NCBI GenBank assembly: GCA_963575745.1
Contig: CAUYUJ010019274.1
Coordinates: 1 to 62,500 of the forward strand
Direction of reading: 5' to 3'
Length of the DNA stretch: 62,500 bases
DNA from: Prorocentrum cordatum
Taxonomy: Eukaryota; Sar; Dinophyceae; Prorocentrales; Prorocentraceae
Under the pieces are notes generated by a model that was not told where the DNA came from, searched no databases, and saw nothing but the letters and a program-made list of their open reading frames with translations. Of the stretch, positions 1 through 11,320 are shown piece by piece (the first letter of the stretch is position 1; each line of letters opens with the position of its first letter). Made by a program: the position numbers and the translations under genes.

Positions 1-185
1 TCCTCCTCCTCCTCCTCCTCCTCATCCTCCTCCTCCTCCTCCTCCTCCTCCTCCTCCGCCTCCTCCTCCTCCTCCTCCTCCTCCGCCGCCGCCGCCTCCG
101 CCTCCTCCTCCTCCTCCTCCTCCTCCTCCTCCTCCTCCTCCTCCTCTTCCTCATATTCCTCTTCCTCCTCCCCTTCCTCCTCCTT
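1..185. repeat. (TCC)n microsatellite
   Basis: Almost uninterrupted TCC with a few CGCC and TTCC variants. It sits just upstream of the LINE, which also ends in a TCC tract, so the element may have inserted into or carried such a tract. Confidence 0.97.
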
Positions 186-320
186 GGGCTCGAGCGCCAT
201 TTTGGCATCCGCCGTCCAACCTCGCGCCTCCACGTGGTGCTTGGGGGGGCTGCGCACTTTCCCTCCACCCTTTCGGACGGCCAGTTGCGCAGGCTAAAGC
301 GAGGCCTCGCACATACACCC

Positions 321-1418
321 ATGACCAAGACATGGAGTACATGTGCAAAGTGTCACACTCACGAGCCCAACGAGAAGATAGTCGCCAACTCGGGGAAGTG
401 TGGCAAGTGTAACTGTCCAGTCAAGTTGTTCAAACCCAAGAAGGGAGTAGCATCGAGGTCCGCTCAGCCAAGTTTGCAGAACACCAAGGGCTCGGTCGGG
501 TCCCAGGCGACATCAGTCACGTCCACCATCCAGGCGCTGTCCGCCGCGATGGCCAGAGTGACCGACCCAGTGAGCAGACGGGCGCTTGCGGAGCAGACTG
601 ATGCTACCGAGCGCGGGACGAAGGCGGCGGATCAAGCCCCAGCGGTCTCGCCAAGTGAAGCAGTTCGACGCGCTGAGGGCGCATGGAAGGACGCTAAGCA
701 GAAGCACGTGCAGGCAAGCGCAGTCGTCTCTCGCTGCAAGGGGAACCTTGCAGCAGCTGAGAGGAAGGAGGAGGAGGCGGCTCGCGCGCTGGCGATGGCG
801 GAGATCAGCAAGCGCACGGCGGCGGTGGCCCTTGCCCGAGAGGCAGGCGCGGGCGTGTCCGCCGTGGGCGGCGCTGCAGGCGGGGGCGGCCTTCATGGTG
901 GAGGAGCCGCTGATGCCGAGCAGCAGCCCATGATGAACGTGACGTGGGATGAGGAATTCTTCCAGCAGCTCGACACGCTCGAGTGCACAGATGCCGAGCG
1001 AGATGAACTCAAGAAGGTCGAGGCCGAGCTGAAGGCAGTTAAGGAGAGTGTCATCAGCAAGGCCGACGAGGCGTTGAGATGGAAGACCCAGGTGCTCGAC
1101 CTCAGGGCGAAGGTGAAGGAGCGCCTCGACAAGAAGAGAAAGATCGACGGCGGCGTCAACGGCGGCGCTGCGGGCTCAGGGGCTGGCGGCGGCAGCGGCT
1201 GCGGCAGCCACGGGCAGGCGGCGGCGGCGGCGCCCACAGGCCCCCAGGCCGCTGCGGCAGCCGCGGCGCCCACGGCGGCGGCCACAGGGTCGCCCACAGA
1301 GGATGAGATCAAGCAGGAGATGGAACGCATCAGGGCGGCCTCCATGGCGGCCAAGGAGGCAGCGGAGGCGGTCGCAGGAGCTGCCCCAAGGGCGGCGACG
1401 ACTGCCGCGCCAGCGTGA
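321..1418 (+). pseudogene. LINE N-terminal zinc-ribbon/coiled-coil region (ORF1-like)
   Basis: The reading frame is open from 234, but the ATG at 321 (protein beginning MTKTWSTCAKCH) is preferred because it directly precedes the zinc ribbon. A CxxC pair (CAKC) and a second pair (CGKC) about 20 residues later form a zinc ribbon, a common N-terminal module in dinoflagellate LINEs. Next comes an Ala/Glu/Lys-rich stretch likely to form coiled coils (nt ~640-1140), then a Gly/Ala/Pro-rich tail. Its role is probably RNA binding or RNP assembly, inferred from position only. The frame continues past the TGA at 1416-1418 into the endonuclease block with sensible Pro/Ala-rich coding, so ORF1 and ORF2 were probably one frame. 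Confidence 0.7.
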
Positions 1419-1484
1419 GGAGGCGCGGCGGCAGCAGGCCCAGCGGCGTCTGCTGCCACCCAGCCGCCCGAGCCGCCCGCTGAG

Positions 1485-2552
1485 ATGCCGACGTCCGACT
1501 GCGACGGCGACTCCTCCGTGTGCATGTTTTTCAGCAATGTCACCACGCTGGGCAACAAGACGTGGGGCTACCTCAGCTCCGAGACGACGTTGTCCACGTA
1601 CGAGTACACCGGCGTGGAGGAATCTCACATCGGAGCTCACACGAGGGCCAAGTGGTCCCGTCGAGCCAGGACATTGAAGCTCAAGTATCCCGACAACCCT
1701 GCGAGATCAACTGGTCGGGGGACCTCCAAGGCAGCGGAGGGGCGCGCCTACGAGGGCGGGGAGATCATGTTGACGCGGGGACGTCTTTCAGCTCATCGAG
1801 TTTTTGACAAGCCGCGTGAGAGCGCCAGCAGCTATTGTGCAGAGGGCTCAGATGCTCTCGACGGTTTCATGCCCACTTCAGTCCATCTGTGTGGTTTCTC
1901 GTTGCTTGTGGTACTGTTCTACGCGCATGCGTCTGTAGAGTTCTCAGGCATCAACTCAGCTAGGTTTGCCAAACTAGGTGCGTTTCTCTCATCCGTGAAG
2001 CTGCCATGGCTTGTCATGGGTGAGTTCCACATAGATGTTGCGAAGTTTCAGGGGTCGGCATTTTGTCGTCGCGTCGGAGGCGCGACACGTCGGGCCGATG
2101 TGGAATATACGTGCGTCGGGAGCGCAGGTAGTTCACACATCGATTTCGCCATGGCCTCAGAGTGCTGTATCCCATACATTCGCAGTCACACCCCAGTTGT
2201 TGACACTCCATGGGCTCCACACATCGGGCTTGAATTGCGTTTGAAAGGTTCTGGTGAAAAATTGCTGTACAGATCGCTACTCGTCGCTCCAAGATTGCCG
2301 CAAGTTCCAACGCCGTCTGTTGCACCCACGGCTGGGTCGAAGTCTAGTGCTAAGAAAATCGAGCAGGCTGAGCGTGCACAGAATAAGAAAGAGCGTCTCA
2401 CCAACGAGTGCGAATTGTTGTGTGGCGATATCTTTGCTAGCAAGCCCAATCCCAAGCCTTCCGATCCTGGAGATCTCGACCCTTCCCCTGGCGGCTCCGT
2501 GGTTTTTTTTTTCGTCGCAGGTCGGTCCTCTGGGGGAAGACGGCTTCAATGA
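1485..2552 (+). pseudogene. LINE APE-type endonuclease domain, degraded
   Basis: This is in the same frame as the upstream zinc-ribbon block. The diagnostic C-terminal motifs of the exonuclease-endonuclease-phosphatase fold are visible: LPWLVMGEFH (family consensus GDFN; here Asp to Glu and Asn to His), SSHIDFAMAS (consensus S-x-IDY) and a terminal P-x-x-PHIG, where the family has SDH or PHxG. The altered GDFN site suggests loss of activity. The domain would nick target DNA to prime reverse transcription. The last residues run into the T10 run at 2503-2512, after which sensible coding moves to another frame. Confidence 0.7.
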
Positions 2553-3290
2553 GCTTTTCGATGTAGAGGAAGAGGACCCCTGGGCTGACGAGTCCTCGTT
2601 TAAGCCTGCCTCTAGAGTCTCAGGGTTTCCTAGTAGAGCCCCTTCTGGCGAGACCAGAGCGTCTTGGACTCCCTCGGCGACGCCAGGAGGGGGAGCAGCA
2701 ATTCGGAGCGATGAGAATGGTTCGCCCCCCCCAGCCGAGCGTCCACGGAACGACGGCACCCTGGAGGGGGTCAGCGATCATCTCTCCCCCGCTGGTGCTG
2801 CTGCTACTCCTGCCCCTCTCCCGTCTTTCGCTACCCCTTCCTCCCCGTGGGTAGCCGCTTTGGCCCAAGTCCCCTGGACTGCACACTCTATTCACGATGT
2901 TTGGCCACCTATTAGTCAGTCACTCGCCTTCCAGTCTGGCGCGCGGCATGTGATGCCCATCAGTGGGGCGCTCGCGCGTTGGATTGCAGCTACAGGGTTG
3001 ACCATCGCAGCACATCACGATGTCGCAGCGCCTGAGCGGTCTCGGGCAGTCGGCTGCGAGTTGCGTGCGGTTTCTATAAGCAAACTGAGCACGTTCGGCA
3101 AGAGCCGCTTCGTGACGGGATCTCTACATGGGGGTCCAGGACCCATAACATTGTTCAACGTCTACTACGGCATCGCAGGCGCAGCAACGGCACAGTGCAA
3201 TTGGGGCATTTATCATATGCTGATGCACGGCTTGCTGATCAGCCAGTCGACGGAGCAGGCGCTGCATACCCTGCTCACTTTGGCTTGTGA
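2513..3290 (+). pseudogene. LINE linker with a second endonuclease N-terminal-like fragment
   Basis: After the T10 run at 2503-2512 the coding signal moves to frame 1. An acidic, Ser/Pro-rich linker follows. A block at nt ~2950-3240 (VGCELRAVSI, then ITLFNVYYG, then an Asn and a Leu-rich helix) resembles the N-terminal half of an APE domain. No GDFN or SDH motif follows, so the fragment is incomplete and out of order relative to the endonuclease upstream. Either the element is a mosaic of two copies or an internal deletion removed the rest. The frame ends near 3290, where it switches back to frame 0. Confidence 0.5.
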
Positions 3291-5828
3291 CAAGGTCTTT
3301 TGCAGGACCTCAGGCGAGTCCTTGAGCTCAACATCGACAAACTGGGCGCGCAGAAGGACAGAACTTTCAGAGCGTCGAGGCGCGCGCAGAATCGGGCTGC
3401 GGAATCGTCTTTGAAGGATTTCCAGCACTGGTTCAGCAGTCTTGACTCGCAGGGGCAAGTCTTTAGATCGCTGAAGGGCCCAGACCCAGAGCGCAATGAA
3501 TTTCACGACATCGGCGGGTCGGTTCGAGTGCATTCCAAGGAAATTGTTGACCGTAAGGTCGTTCGGTATCACAAGTTATGGCAGTCGGAGGTTACGTCGT
3601 GGGATGAGGTCCTTGCCACGATGACAACTATCAGGAGCAGGGCCGAGGTGGAGCAGCTCGCGCCCATGGAAGTTCGCGATGGTCGGGCTGCCCTTTCGCG
3701 CATGAAGGCGCGAGCGGGCCTGGGCATAGATAGGATCTCCCCCACCGACATTGAGAGATTGCCCGGCGAGGGCATCCAGTGCCTCTGCGACCTTTTCCGC
3801 ATGATCGAGGAAGGCCTCTCCTGGCCGTGGCAGGTCATGTGCGTGGTCGGCAAGCTGCTCGGCAAGAAGTCGGGCGGGGACCGCGTGATAGGCCTGATCG
3901 CCATGCTGTGCCGAGTCTGGTCCATGGCCAGGGAGGTGCAGATGAAGGAGCGGTCAGCCATCCAGGTTGAGACGGACCACTGGGACGCGGCCATCGCGGG
4001 CAACAGCGCCCTGAGGGAGGCGTTTGTTCGGGCGCTGCAGGATGAGGTTCACTCTCGCCTGGACATCCCACATGGCCAAACAGTGGTAGATACTGCATCC
4101 TTTTACGATTCTATAGAATGGGAGCCTTTGGCGCTGCGCGCCATGCGCAAAGGATTTCCTGCAGTCAATTTGTACCTAGAGCTCCAGATGTGCCTTGCCC
4201 CTGGGATGCTGGAGCAGATCGACTCTTTCAGTGAACCTTTCCAAGTGACGCGATCGGTGGTGCAGGGGCTGAGGAACGGTACTCGGTTTGCCAAGTGCGT
4301 CACAGCCTACGTGTGCCAGCGCCTATGTCATGCGCATGTTTCTCTGGGTGAGCGCATCTGGATCGACGACTTATCACAGCGAGTGATGGGACCGAGGCAG
4401 CATGTGAGGACGACGCTTATCAAGGGCGTGCTGTCGACGATCAGGCTTTTCCCCAAGTTGCAGTTAACCATCGCAGACAAAAGTGTGGAGTTATGTTCTC
4501 ACCACAATGATGCCCAGGTGGTCGAGCGTGTCCTCAGGAAGAAGGGCGTCACACTCCGTGCCGTGCTGCAGACGGCCTACCTCGGGGTGGACTTGTCTTG
4601 CGGCCAGCGGCAGGGGCGTGCTACGGTCCGGCAGAGGGCGCTCAAGTCCAGCAAGGCGCACGGGCGGCTGCGGAGGTTCGCCCAGGCTGCCAGGCGCTGG
4701 GCGGTGTCTGCCAAGCTCCAGCGCGCGGGGCCGCAGGCGGCATCCGTATACGGCCACCACGTGTACGGGCAGTTCGGCTCGGTGCCGCAGACCCAGCGCC
4801 GCAGGCTCGGCGCTGCCGCGGGATCGGCCAAGAGGGGTCGGTGCCTCACGACGCTGCTGGCGCTTCGTCTTCCAGGGAGCGACCCTGGAGTGCAGCTACC
4901 GCGGCAATGTCTATCCCACTGGCTGGGTGTGTGGTTGACTGACCCTCAAATTCGACCAGCAATTGTTCGGGCTTGGCCTCGAGCCGCAGCTCATCCTTCT
5001 AGTCTCCCAGGTCGGCTGCGAGTACGTCACAGACGAGGGCCCACGACTACAGTCATCATGTACTTGCTGGAAGCAGGGTGGAAGCCGACCTCCCCGACAG
5101 AATTGGAAGTGCCGTATGACGGTTCTTCGATGTCGCACCCATGGCAGTTTCATGGGAGTGGCTTTGAGGCGCTGGACCAAGCAGGAACCCTTCTAGATGA
5201 GTTTCAGCGAACACGAGAGCTTCAGCAGTGGCGAGCTGCAGCTACGCAGTTCTGCGGCGAGGGCGTCGCCGACGGCGTCGACTTGGCCTCGCTGCAGGCT
5301 ATGATCCGTGACCTGCAGGGCGTCAAGAAGGGCAGGCAGCTGTCGGGACTGCTCGCATCCATTGCGACGGGCGGGTTCTGGACACGCGAACGGAGTTCCC
5401 AGGCCAACTTGCGCAGTTCATCGGATTTCCTTCGTTGCGGGAAAGGGCCTGAGACTCCTCTTCACAGGTGCTGGGCATGTGAGGCTAACGCCATGTCCGT
5501 GTCTAAAGCGCATGCTGGCTCTAACGACCTTCTCACCCAGGCCGCTTCAGAGTCCGAAGATTTTCCTTGTTTTTGGATGCGAGGACTCATCCCCTCGTCT
5601 TGGACCTCTGTCCCTCCTCCTCCCTCTGAAGGGGCCACTCTCGGGGGCAACTTGCTCGGGGGCTCTTTGGAGGAGGGCTGTCTAGGTGTAGGCTCGTCAC
5701 TGGAGCCTCTAGTCCTTTTGGGGGGCGCCTCGGGGGGAAAGGATACCCACGACTCTAGGCTGCGCAGGGTAGGGTTAGTTGCTGCGAATGTCGCCAGGTA
5801 CGATCCTCCTGCTTCGGGGCCTTTTTTT
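3291..5828 (+). pseudogene. LINE reverse transcriptase
   Basis: The RT palm is recognisable in order. There is a KSGGDRVIGL motif near residue 190 (LINE consensus K-x-GG-DRPI), motif A VVDTASFYDSIEW near 264 with its Asp, motif B VVQGLRNGTRFA near 321, motif C WIDDL near 355 (F/YxDD in most LINEs, so Trp-Ile is a variant), and a YLGVDL segment corresponding to motif E. A HRCWAC cysteine pair precedes the RNase H, as in related dinoflagellate elements. The frame opens after a TGA at 3288, so the start is a frameshift junction rather than an initiation codon. It ends functionally at the T8 run at 5821, where RNase H coding shifts frame. Confidence 0.85.
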
Positions 5829-6828
5829 TATCATGGGGCCACTCCCTGGGGCCTCCCAGAGTGTACCGAGAGGCGAGCTCCTCGCCTTTCTTTGGACCCT
5901 CCGATACTCTGTCGGAATGCTAGTGTATGTAACTGATTGTGCTGAGGTTGCGAGGGGGTGGTACTCTGAGTTTTTCCGCAGATCCGAGGGGCCGCAGGCC
6001 GATCTCTGGAGAGAGGTAGGCAAGCTCCTGCAGCGGCAAGCTCGGCATCCTACCAGTATTATAATCATGCAAGTCCCCTCGCATTTCAGTCCGCGGGAGT
6101 ACCTCTCGCGTGGAATTCCGAGTTGGCTTGTGATAGGCAATGCTTGCGTTGACGTCCTTGCTGGAGAATCAGCCGCGCACGCGCGGGTTCCCCAGGCCAG
6201 TCGTTTTCGAGTTATGTCTATCGAGCACAAGGCCACGCTTGTTCGGAGAAGGCTTCTGCAGGTCGGCCTCGATTCGATTCGGGCCTCTCAGTTGTCAGGG
6301 GAAGTTGGCGGCACAGCGCATGCTGGCCCTCCCCCTCCTCCTCCTCCTCCTCCTCCTCCTCCTCCTCCTCCTCCTCCTCCTCCGCATCCTCCTCCTCCTC
6401 CTCCTCCTCCTCCTCCTCCTCCTCCTCCTCCTCCTCCTCCTCCTCCTCCTCCTATTGCTATCGCACGCTTCGCGTCTGCCCACTCCCTGACCGAAAGTGG
6501 TAGGGCGTGCAATGTGTGTAGAGGCTCTGCGGCAAATGCTGCAGTGTCGGGATGGTTAAAAAGTGAGTGCTTCCAACTCCTCCATGTGAATAGCCAGATT
6601 GCCCGAGTTCCGAGAGGACGGCGTTTACACGTGGCTGGGGGTTGGACCCATCCCACTCATGCCTTGATGTATCATAAAGACCTTCAATTGTGGTATTGCG
6701 GCACATGCGATTTCTACGGTCAAGCCCAGCTCAGGGGGGCTAGCGGAACCGTGCAAATTGCCCATCTCGAAGGCCAGGCGCGAATATCTCCAAAGGGCTG
6801 CGCATCAAGCCTTGTTTTCACTACGTGA
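5829..6828 (+). pseudogene. LINE RNase H domain and C-terminal zinc ribbon
   Basis: In frame 1 after the T8 run the RNase H pattern appears: VPRGELLAF (catalytic Glu), VYVTDCAEVARGW (catalytic Asp), then GNACVDVLAGE (the N-x-x-x-D pair near the end of the fold). The first catalytic Asp is not evident because the frameshift lies there. A TCC tract inserts about 42 residues of polyproline without breaking frame. Downstream a CGTC pair and surrounding His residues resemble the C-terminal zinc ribbon of such LINEs. A further frame change may occur near 6760, since frame 2 there reads a plausible continuation. Confidence 0.7.
6329..6453 (+). repeat. (TCC)n tract inside the RNase H reading frame
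   Basis: An uninterrupted run of TCC with one GCA variant. It reads as polyproline in the RNase H frame and leaves that frame open. Confidence 0.95.
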
Positions 6829-6849
6829 AGGCGGAAATCCTGGAAATCA

Positions 6850-7105
6850 TCCTGCTTCCTCGTCTTTCTTCTCCTCCTCTTCCTTCTCCTCCTCTTCCTC
6901 CTCCTCCTCATCCTCCTCCTCTTCCTGCTCCTCCTCATCCTCCTCCTCCTCCTCCTCCTCCTCCCTCCACCTCCCCCTCCCCCACACCCTCCCTCCTTCT
7001 CCCTCCTCCTGCACCTCCCCCCTCCCCCCCCCATCCAGAGAGGTGCGCTTTGCGCGCGCCCCCGCTCGGCCACCCACAAACACACACACACACACACACA
7101 CAACC
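6850..7105. repeat. TCC/CT-rich microsatellite followed by (CA)n
   Basis: Pyrimidine-rich TCC and TTCC repeats run to about 7040, then a short unique piece and a (CA) run at 7079-7103. This lies at the 3' end of the LINE and may be its tail or the target site. Confidence 0.9.
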
Positions 7106-8530
7106 GCCTCAAGACGGCGGCTCGGCCAGCCCCCACTGGGGCGAGGGGCCCCGAAGGCGAGGACGACGAGGGGCGAGTCGCCCGCGCGGCAGTGGGACGG
7201 ACTGCCGTTCGGCGGATGCGCCTCGCAGGCTGCACACTGCGCGGCGCCTGCTACCGCTCTCCGCAAGGTCTGGTCCGCCGCGGGTGGCACTCCGCGGGCT
7301 CTCGTCACACGTCGCCGCGGCACGCGTCTGGCCGTCGGAGTCGCCGACTAGACATGAACGAACGTTTGAAGTCTTATCGCACTGGGAGTCGGGGCTCAAA
7401 TTCTAGGCCAGGCCAAGCAAGCCAAGAGCCAGGGCGCCTCCCGTATTGACTGTCCCTTTCCCAGCCCTCCGCAGAGGGGGGCTCCCACGGCATGCAAGAG
7501 GCTCCCGATGAGGCCCAAGATCGGCCCAATCAAAAAATGGTGTGGTTAATCTGGCCGTTCTGTGTCTTCCAGCTGCTTAAGGAAGGAAGGACTTTGGGCC
7601 TTATTGGGGGGGGGGCGCTCTTAAGGCCATCTTGGGGTTCGGTGGAGGCTCAAAACGGAAATGAAGCCACTAGATGACGAGGCAAATAGTCCATCCTGGT
7701 TTCCCCTTCTCCGCCGCCGCCGCCTCCTCCATCCCCTTCTCGTATCAATAATGAAATCCTCCCTGTCGCACCCCGAGACATGTCGGTGGGCTGGGCGGAG
7801 CGTGTCGCCTGAGACCCCCTCGCCATCTTTGAAACTCAAGCCTAAAAGTTGCAACCGATTCATGGATGGAGGGCAGGTGGCTTTCAAACTTTGGCTCCCG
7901 CGCTAGCACAGAGAGCAGCCGTTTTAAACTGTGCAAGAGGTTCACGAATGCAGGACGGCTCCTTTTCAAAATGTGGTTTTCGCATTCGCGCCGCGCACAC
8001 TCGTCTTCAGAATTCACACAAGTGTCAAGGGTTCTTATGGCTAACATCCCAGAAGTGGTATTTGGCACGATGTAGAATTGTCAGGGCGCAACAGTCACGT
8101 TGATTCGCGGTGTTGAACGTCCAGAAATGGTTTTCTAGCACGATTCAGGACTCCCCTCCGTGGGCCCCAGGTTATAAGGGGGTCAGAGCCTCCATCCAAG
8201 CCGTCGTCCCAACTTCTGGGGGAGAGGGGGGGGTCGGCCTCACGTTTTGCACCGTGTGTGGCAAGACCACGACTTCGGACCCTCGGTGGTCAGTCAGCAA
8301 TCCCCGCCCCAAAGCGGGCCCAGAATCTCATGCGCATCTCCGAGGGACGCCACCCCCACCCTGGGGGTCCGCCCAAGCACGTTCGCGACGCAGAGCTCGC
8401 CCACCTCGCGCTGCCGCTGCAAGAGCAGCAGGACCGCCGCGGGGAGGGTTGGGCGTCGTCCAGCAGTCACAGTCAATTCGTTTCATGTCCTCCCCTTTTG
8501 AGACTTCTGCTGTCTTTCATGCTCGCACTC
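7106..8530. other. No recognisable gene
   Basis: GC-rich, mostly unique sequence with short open frames and no motif I recognise. A poly-G stretch is at 7607-7617. Confidence 0.6.
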
Positions 8531-8870
8531 CTCGCATTCCTCCTCCTCCTCCTCCTGCTCATCCTCCTCCTCCCCTCCTCCTCCTGCTCCTCCTGCTCCT
8601 CCTTCGTCTCCTCCTCCTCCTCCTCCTCCCTGCACCACCCGCCCCATGTCCCGAGCCTGTGGCAGGGTCATCAGCTCGTCGTTGTCGTTGTCGTCGTGGT
8701 CGTCGTCGTCCTTCTGCAAGTAAGGCCTTTACAAATTTGCCGGGACCTATGAACAAGGAACTTGGAGGGAGAGATTATCGCTACACAATTGATGCGTCTT
8801 GGATGTTTACTGCTGGTCCTCCTCCTCCTCCTCCTCCTCCATCTCCTCCTCCTCCTCCTCCTCCTTCTTG
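8531..8870. repeat. TCC microsatellites with a (GTC)n block
   Basis: TCC runs at about 8535-8635 and 8816-8866 flank a GTC/GTT trinucleotide block at about 8678-8712. Confidence 0.92.
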
Positions 8871-9169
8871 TCCACATTCTCCGTTGCATCGTCCGCCTCT
8901 TCCTATGACTGCCCAGTCATACCCTTCCTGAGCGTTCCTCCTCAACGACGTCGAGAGAGAGAGAGAGTGAACAAAAAAATCGACCATCCCTGAATGCGTC
9001 GTCCACCCCCAGCGCTCGCCTCACGCGCCAGAAGCCAGTAGAGCAGGGCAATCGACTCCTGAGGGTAGCAACGGGAGGATACAGTACTGTATCTTCGAAT
9101 TCCCTACACATGGAAAATGTATCCAGTCAAGCTTGTGCGCGGACTGGGGAGGCGATTCAGGAGCGCTCG
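8871..9169. other. No recognisable gene
   Basis: Short unique spacer between a TCC microsatellite and a CCAAGA-type repeat block. A GAGA run is at 8951-8966. Confidence 0.6.
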
Positions 9170-9680
9170 GGTGGGGGCCCAAGACGGCTCATGGGCGACC
9201 CAAGATGGATGAAAGACAGACCAACAGGCTCCCTCGAAGGCCCAGGGGGACTCGAAGAGGGACCCCAAGAGGTCCCCGAGAGACAAACTCATGGATTGTC
9301 CGATGGTTTCCGCGCCATGTTTGCACACTCGCCTTCTCGGTCTACAGAACCTCCCAGACGACACCGAGGCCCTCAAGCTCGCCTCAAGATGTCCCAAAGG
9401 GCGACCAATCTCAAGGGGGGCACAAGAAAGACCCAAGACTACTCAAGAGCAGGCCATTGTAGCCCAGGAGAGCCCTAAGACGACTCAAGAGGGCCCCAGA
9501 TGGAGCCCCACACAGCTGACGAGAGCCCCAAAACAGCCCACTCCAGACCGCTCAAAAACCCCGAAGACGGTTCAGAGGGGCCAGAGATGGCCTACGTAAG
9601 AGAGCCCAAAGAACACCTAACTGGCATCACAGACGGTCTCAACGGCCTCAAGAGATCCCCAAAACGGGTGACAACACTAG
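9170..9680 (+). repeat. Degenerate CCAAGA-NGGCCC dispersed repeat, copy 1
   Basis: Words such as CCAAGATGG, CCCAAGAGG and CTCAAGAGG recur every 10-15 bp with strong divergence. The phrase ACAGGCTCCCTCGA also occurs in the copies near 15,990 and 44,430. This shared internal text shows a dispersed family rather than only a local minisatellite. Confidence 0.8.
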
Positions 9681-9744
9681 ATTAGTACGGAGACTGTGAG
9701 ACGATATACGAAAACGCACACGCATATATGTATAAATGCATGTA

Positions 9745-9884
9745 TACAGTCATACAAATATGTAAATGTACATACATACATACATACATACATACATACA
9801 TACATACATACATACATACATACATACATACATACATACATACATACATTACATACATTACATACATTACATACATTACATACA

Positions 9885-9915
<31 letters not shown>

Positions 9916-10235
9916 CATACATGCATGCATACATACATACATACATACATTACATACATACATACATTACATACATACATACATACATACATTACATACA
10001 TACCTACATACATACATACATACATACGTACATACATGCATACGTACATACATACATACATGCATGCATACATACATAGATACATACATTACATACATAC
10101 ATGTACACATACATACATACGTACATACATACATACATACACATACATACATACATACACAGTTATATCTATATACATATATACATGCATACACAGTGTC
10201 ACACATTCATTCATACATACATACCTATACATATA
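9745..10235 (+). repeat. (TACA)n tetranucleotide array
   Basis: Long ACAT/TACA array with ATT interruptions at 9848-9890 and later TGCA and GTAC variants. Confidence 0.97.
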
Positions 10236-10239
10236 TATA

Positions 10240-10865
10240 TATATGTGTGAATGCGTGCATGCATGTTTGTGTGTATGGATGGGTGTGTGTGTATGTATGC
10301 ATGTATGTCTGTATGTATGTGTGTATGGTTGGTTGGTTGGTTGTATGTATGTATGTATGCATGTATGTGTGCATGTACGTATGTATGTATGGATGGATGG
10401 ATGCTTGTGTGTGTGCATGTATGTATGGATGTCTGTATGTATGTATGTGTGCATGTATGTGTGTATGTTGGTATGTCTGTATGTATGCACGTCGGTATAT
10501 ATATGTATATATTTGCGAGTGCATGCGTGTGTACGTGTGTATGCGTGTACGTGTGTGTATGTATGTATGCATGTAGGTATGCATGTGTATGTGTGTATGA
10601 ATATATGTATGTACGGTTGTATGTATGTATGGATGGATGGATGTATGTAGGTAGGTGGGTAGGTATGTATGCATGCATGTATGTGTGCATGTATGTGTGT
10701 ATGTGTATGTGTGTATGTGTATGTGTATGTGCATGTGTATGGGTATGTGTATGTGTGTGTGTATGTTTGTATGTATGTATGTATGTATGTATGTATGTGT
10801 ATGTATGTGTATGCATGTATGCATGCATGCATGTATGCGTTCATGCATGCAATGTGTATATATAC
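10240..10865 (+). repeat. (TGTA)n tetranucleotide array, opposite orientation
   Basis: TATG/TGTA array, the reverse complement of the preceding array, starting after an AT run near 10,232-10,243. Together they form a roughly 1.1-kb imperfect palindrome of microsatellite. Confidence 0.95.
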
Positions 10866-11065
10866 AGGCACACGTATGTATATACATATATGTATACCTT
10901 TATTCATTCATATATATATATATATCAGAGTTCGGGGGCCGAACGGTCACTCATTGCCCCTGGGCGAATGGCTGAATAAATAATTCGTGGTGGGGATTAT
11001 GCTTGTTGCGCTATTGTTGTTGTTGTTGCTGTTGTTGTTGGTGTTGTTGTTGTTTTGTTGTCGTC

Positions 11066-11320
11066 GTTCACCCGCGACCCACCCCGCGACCGACCCCACG
11101 ACCCACCCCGCGACCCACCCCGCGACCCACCCCGCGACCCACCCCGCGACCCACCCCACGACCCACCCGCGACCCACCCGCGACCCAACCGGCGACCCAC
11201 CCCACGACCCACCCCACGACCCACCCGCGACCCACCCCGCGACCCACCCGCGACCCACCCCGCGACCCATCCGCGACCCGTCCGCGACCCACCCGCGACC
11301 CACCCCGCGACCCACCCTCA
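11066..11320 (+). repeat. CGCGACCCACCC minisatellite, block 1
   Basis: About 22 units of 11-12 bp with consensus CGCGACCCACCC and variants CACGACCC and CCGCGACC. Confidence 0.95.

Larger units (their letters stand above)
190..6840 (+). mobile_element. Decayed non-LTR retrotransposon (LINE) with zinc ribbon, APE, RT and RNase H
   Basis: Five consecutive coding blocks on the + strand give the order zinc ribbon/coiled region, AP-type endonuclease, reverse transcriptase, RNase H and C-terminal zinc ribbon, which is a full-length LINE order. The blocks lie in frames 0, 0, 1, 0, 1 and are broken by an in-frame TGA at 1416 and frame changes near 2503-2512, 3288-3300 and 5821-5829. No LTRs are seen. 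TCC microsatellites bound both ends, so exact ends and target-site duplications cannot be set. The copy is non-autonomous as assembled. The two endonuclease-like blocks raise the possibility that the 5' and 3' parts come from different copies. Confidence 0.85.

Noticed and set aside
9728-10979. Long open frames reading YIHTYIHT or MYVCMYVC
   Set aside because: They are translations of tetranucleotide microsatellites (CATA, TGTA); no non-repeat coding.
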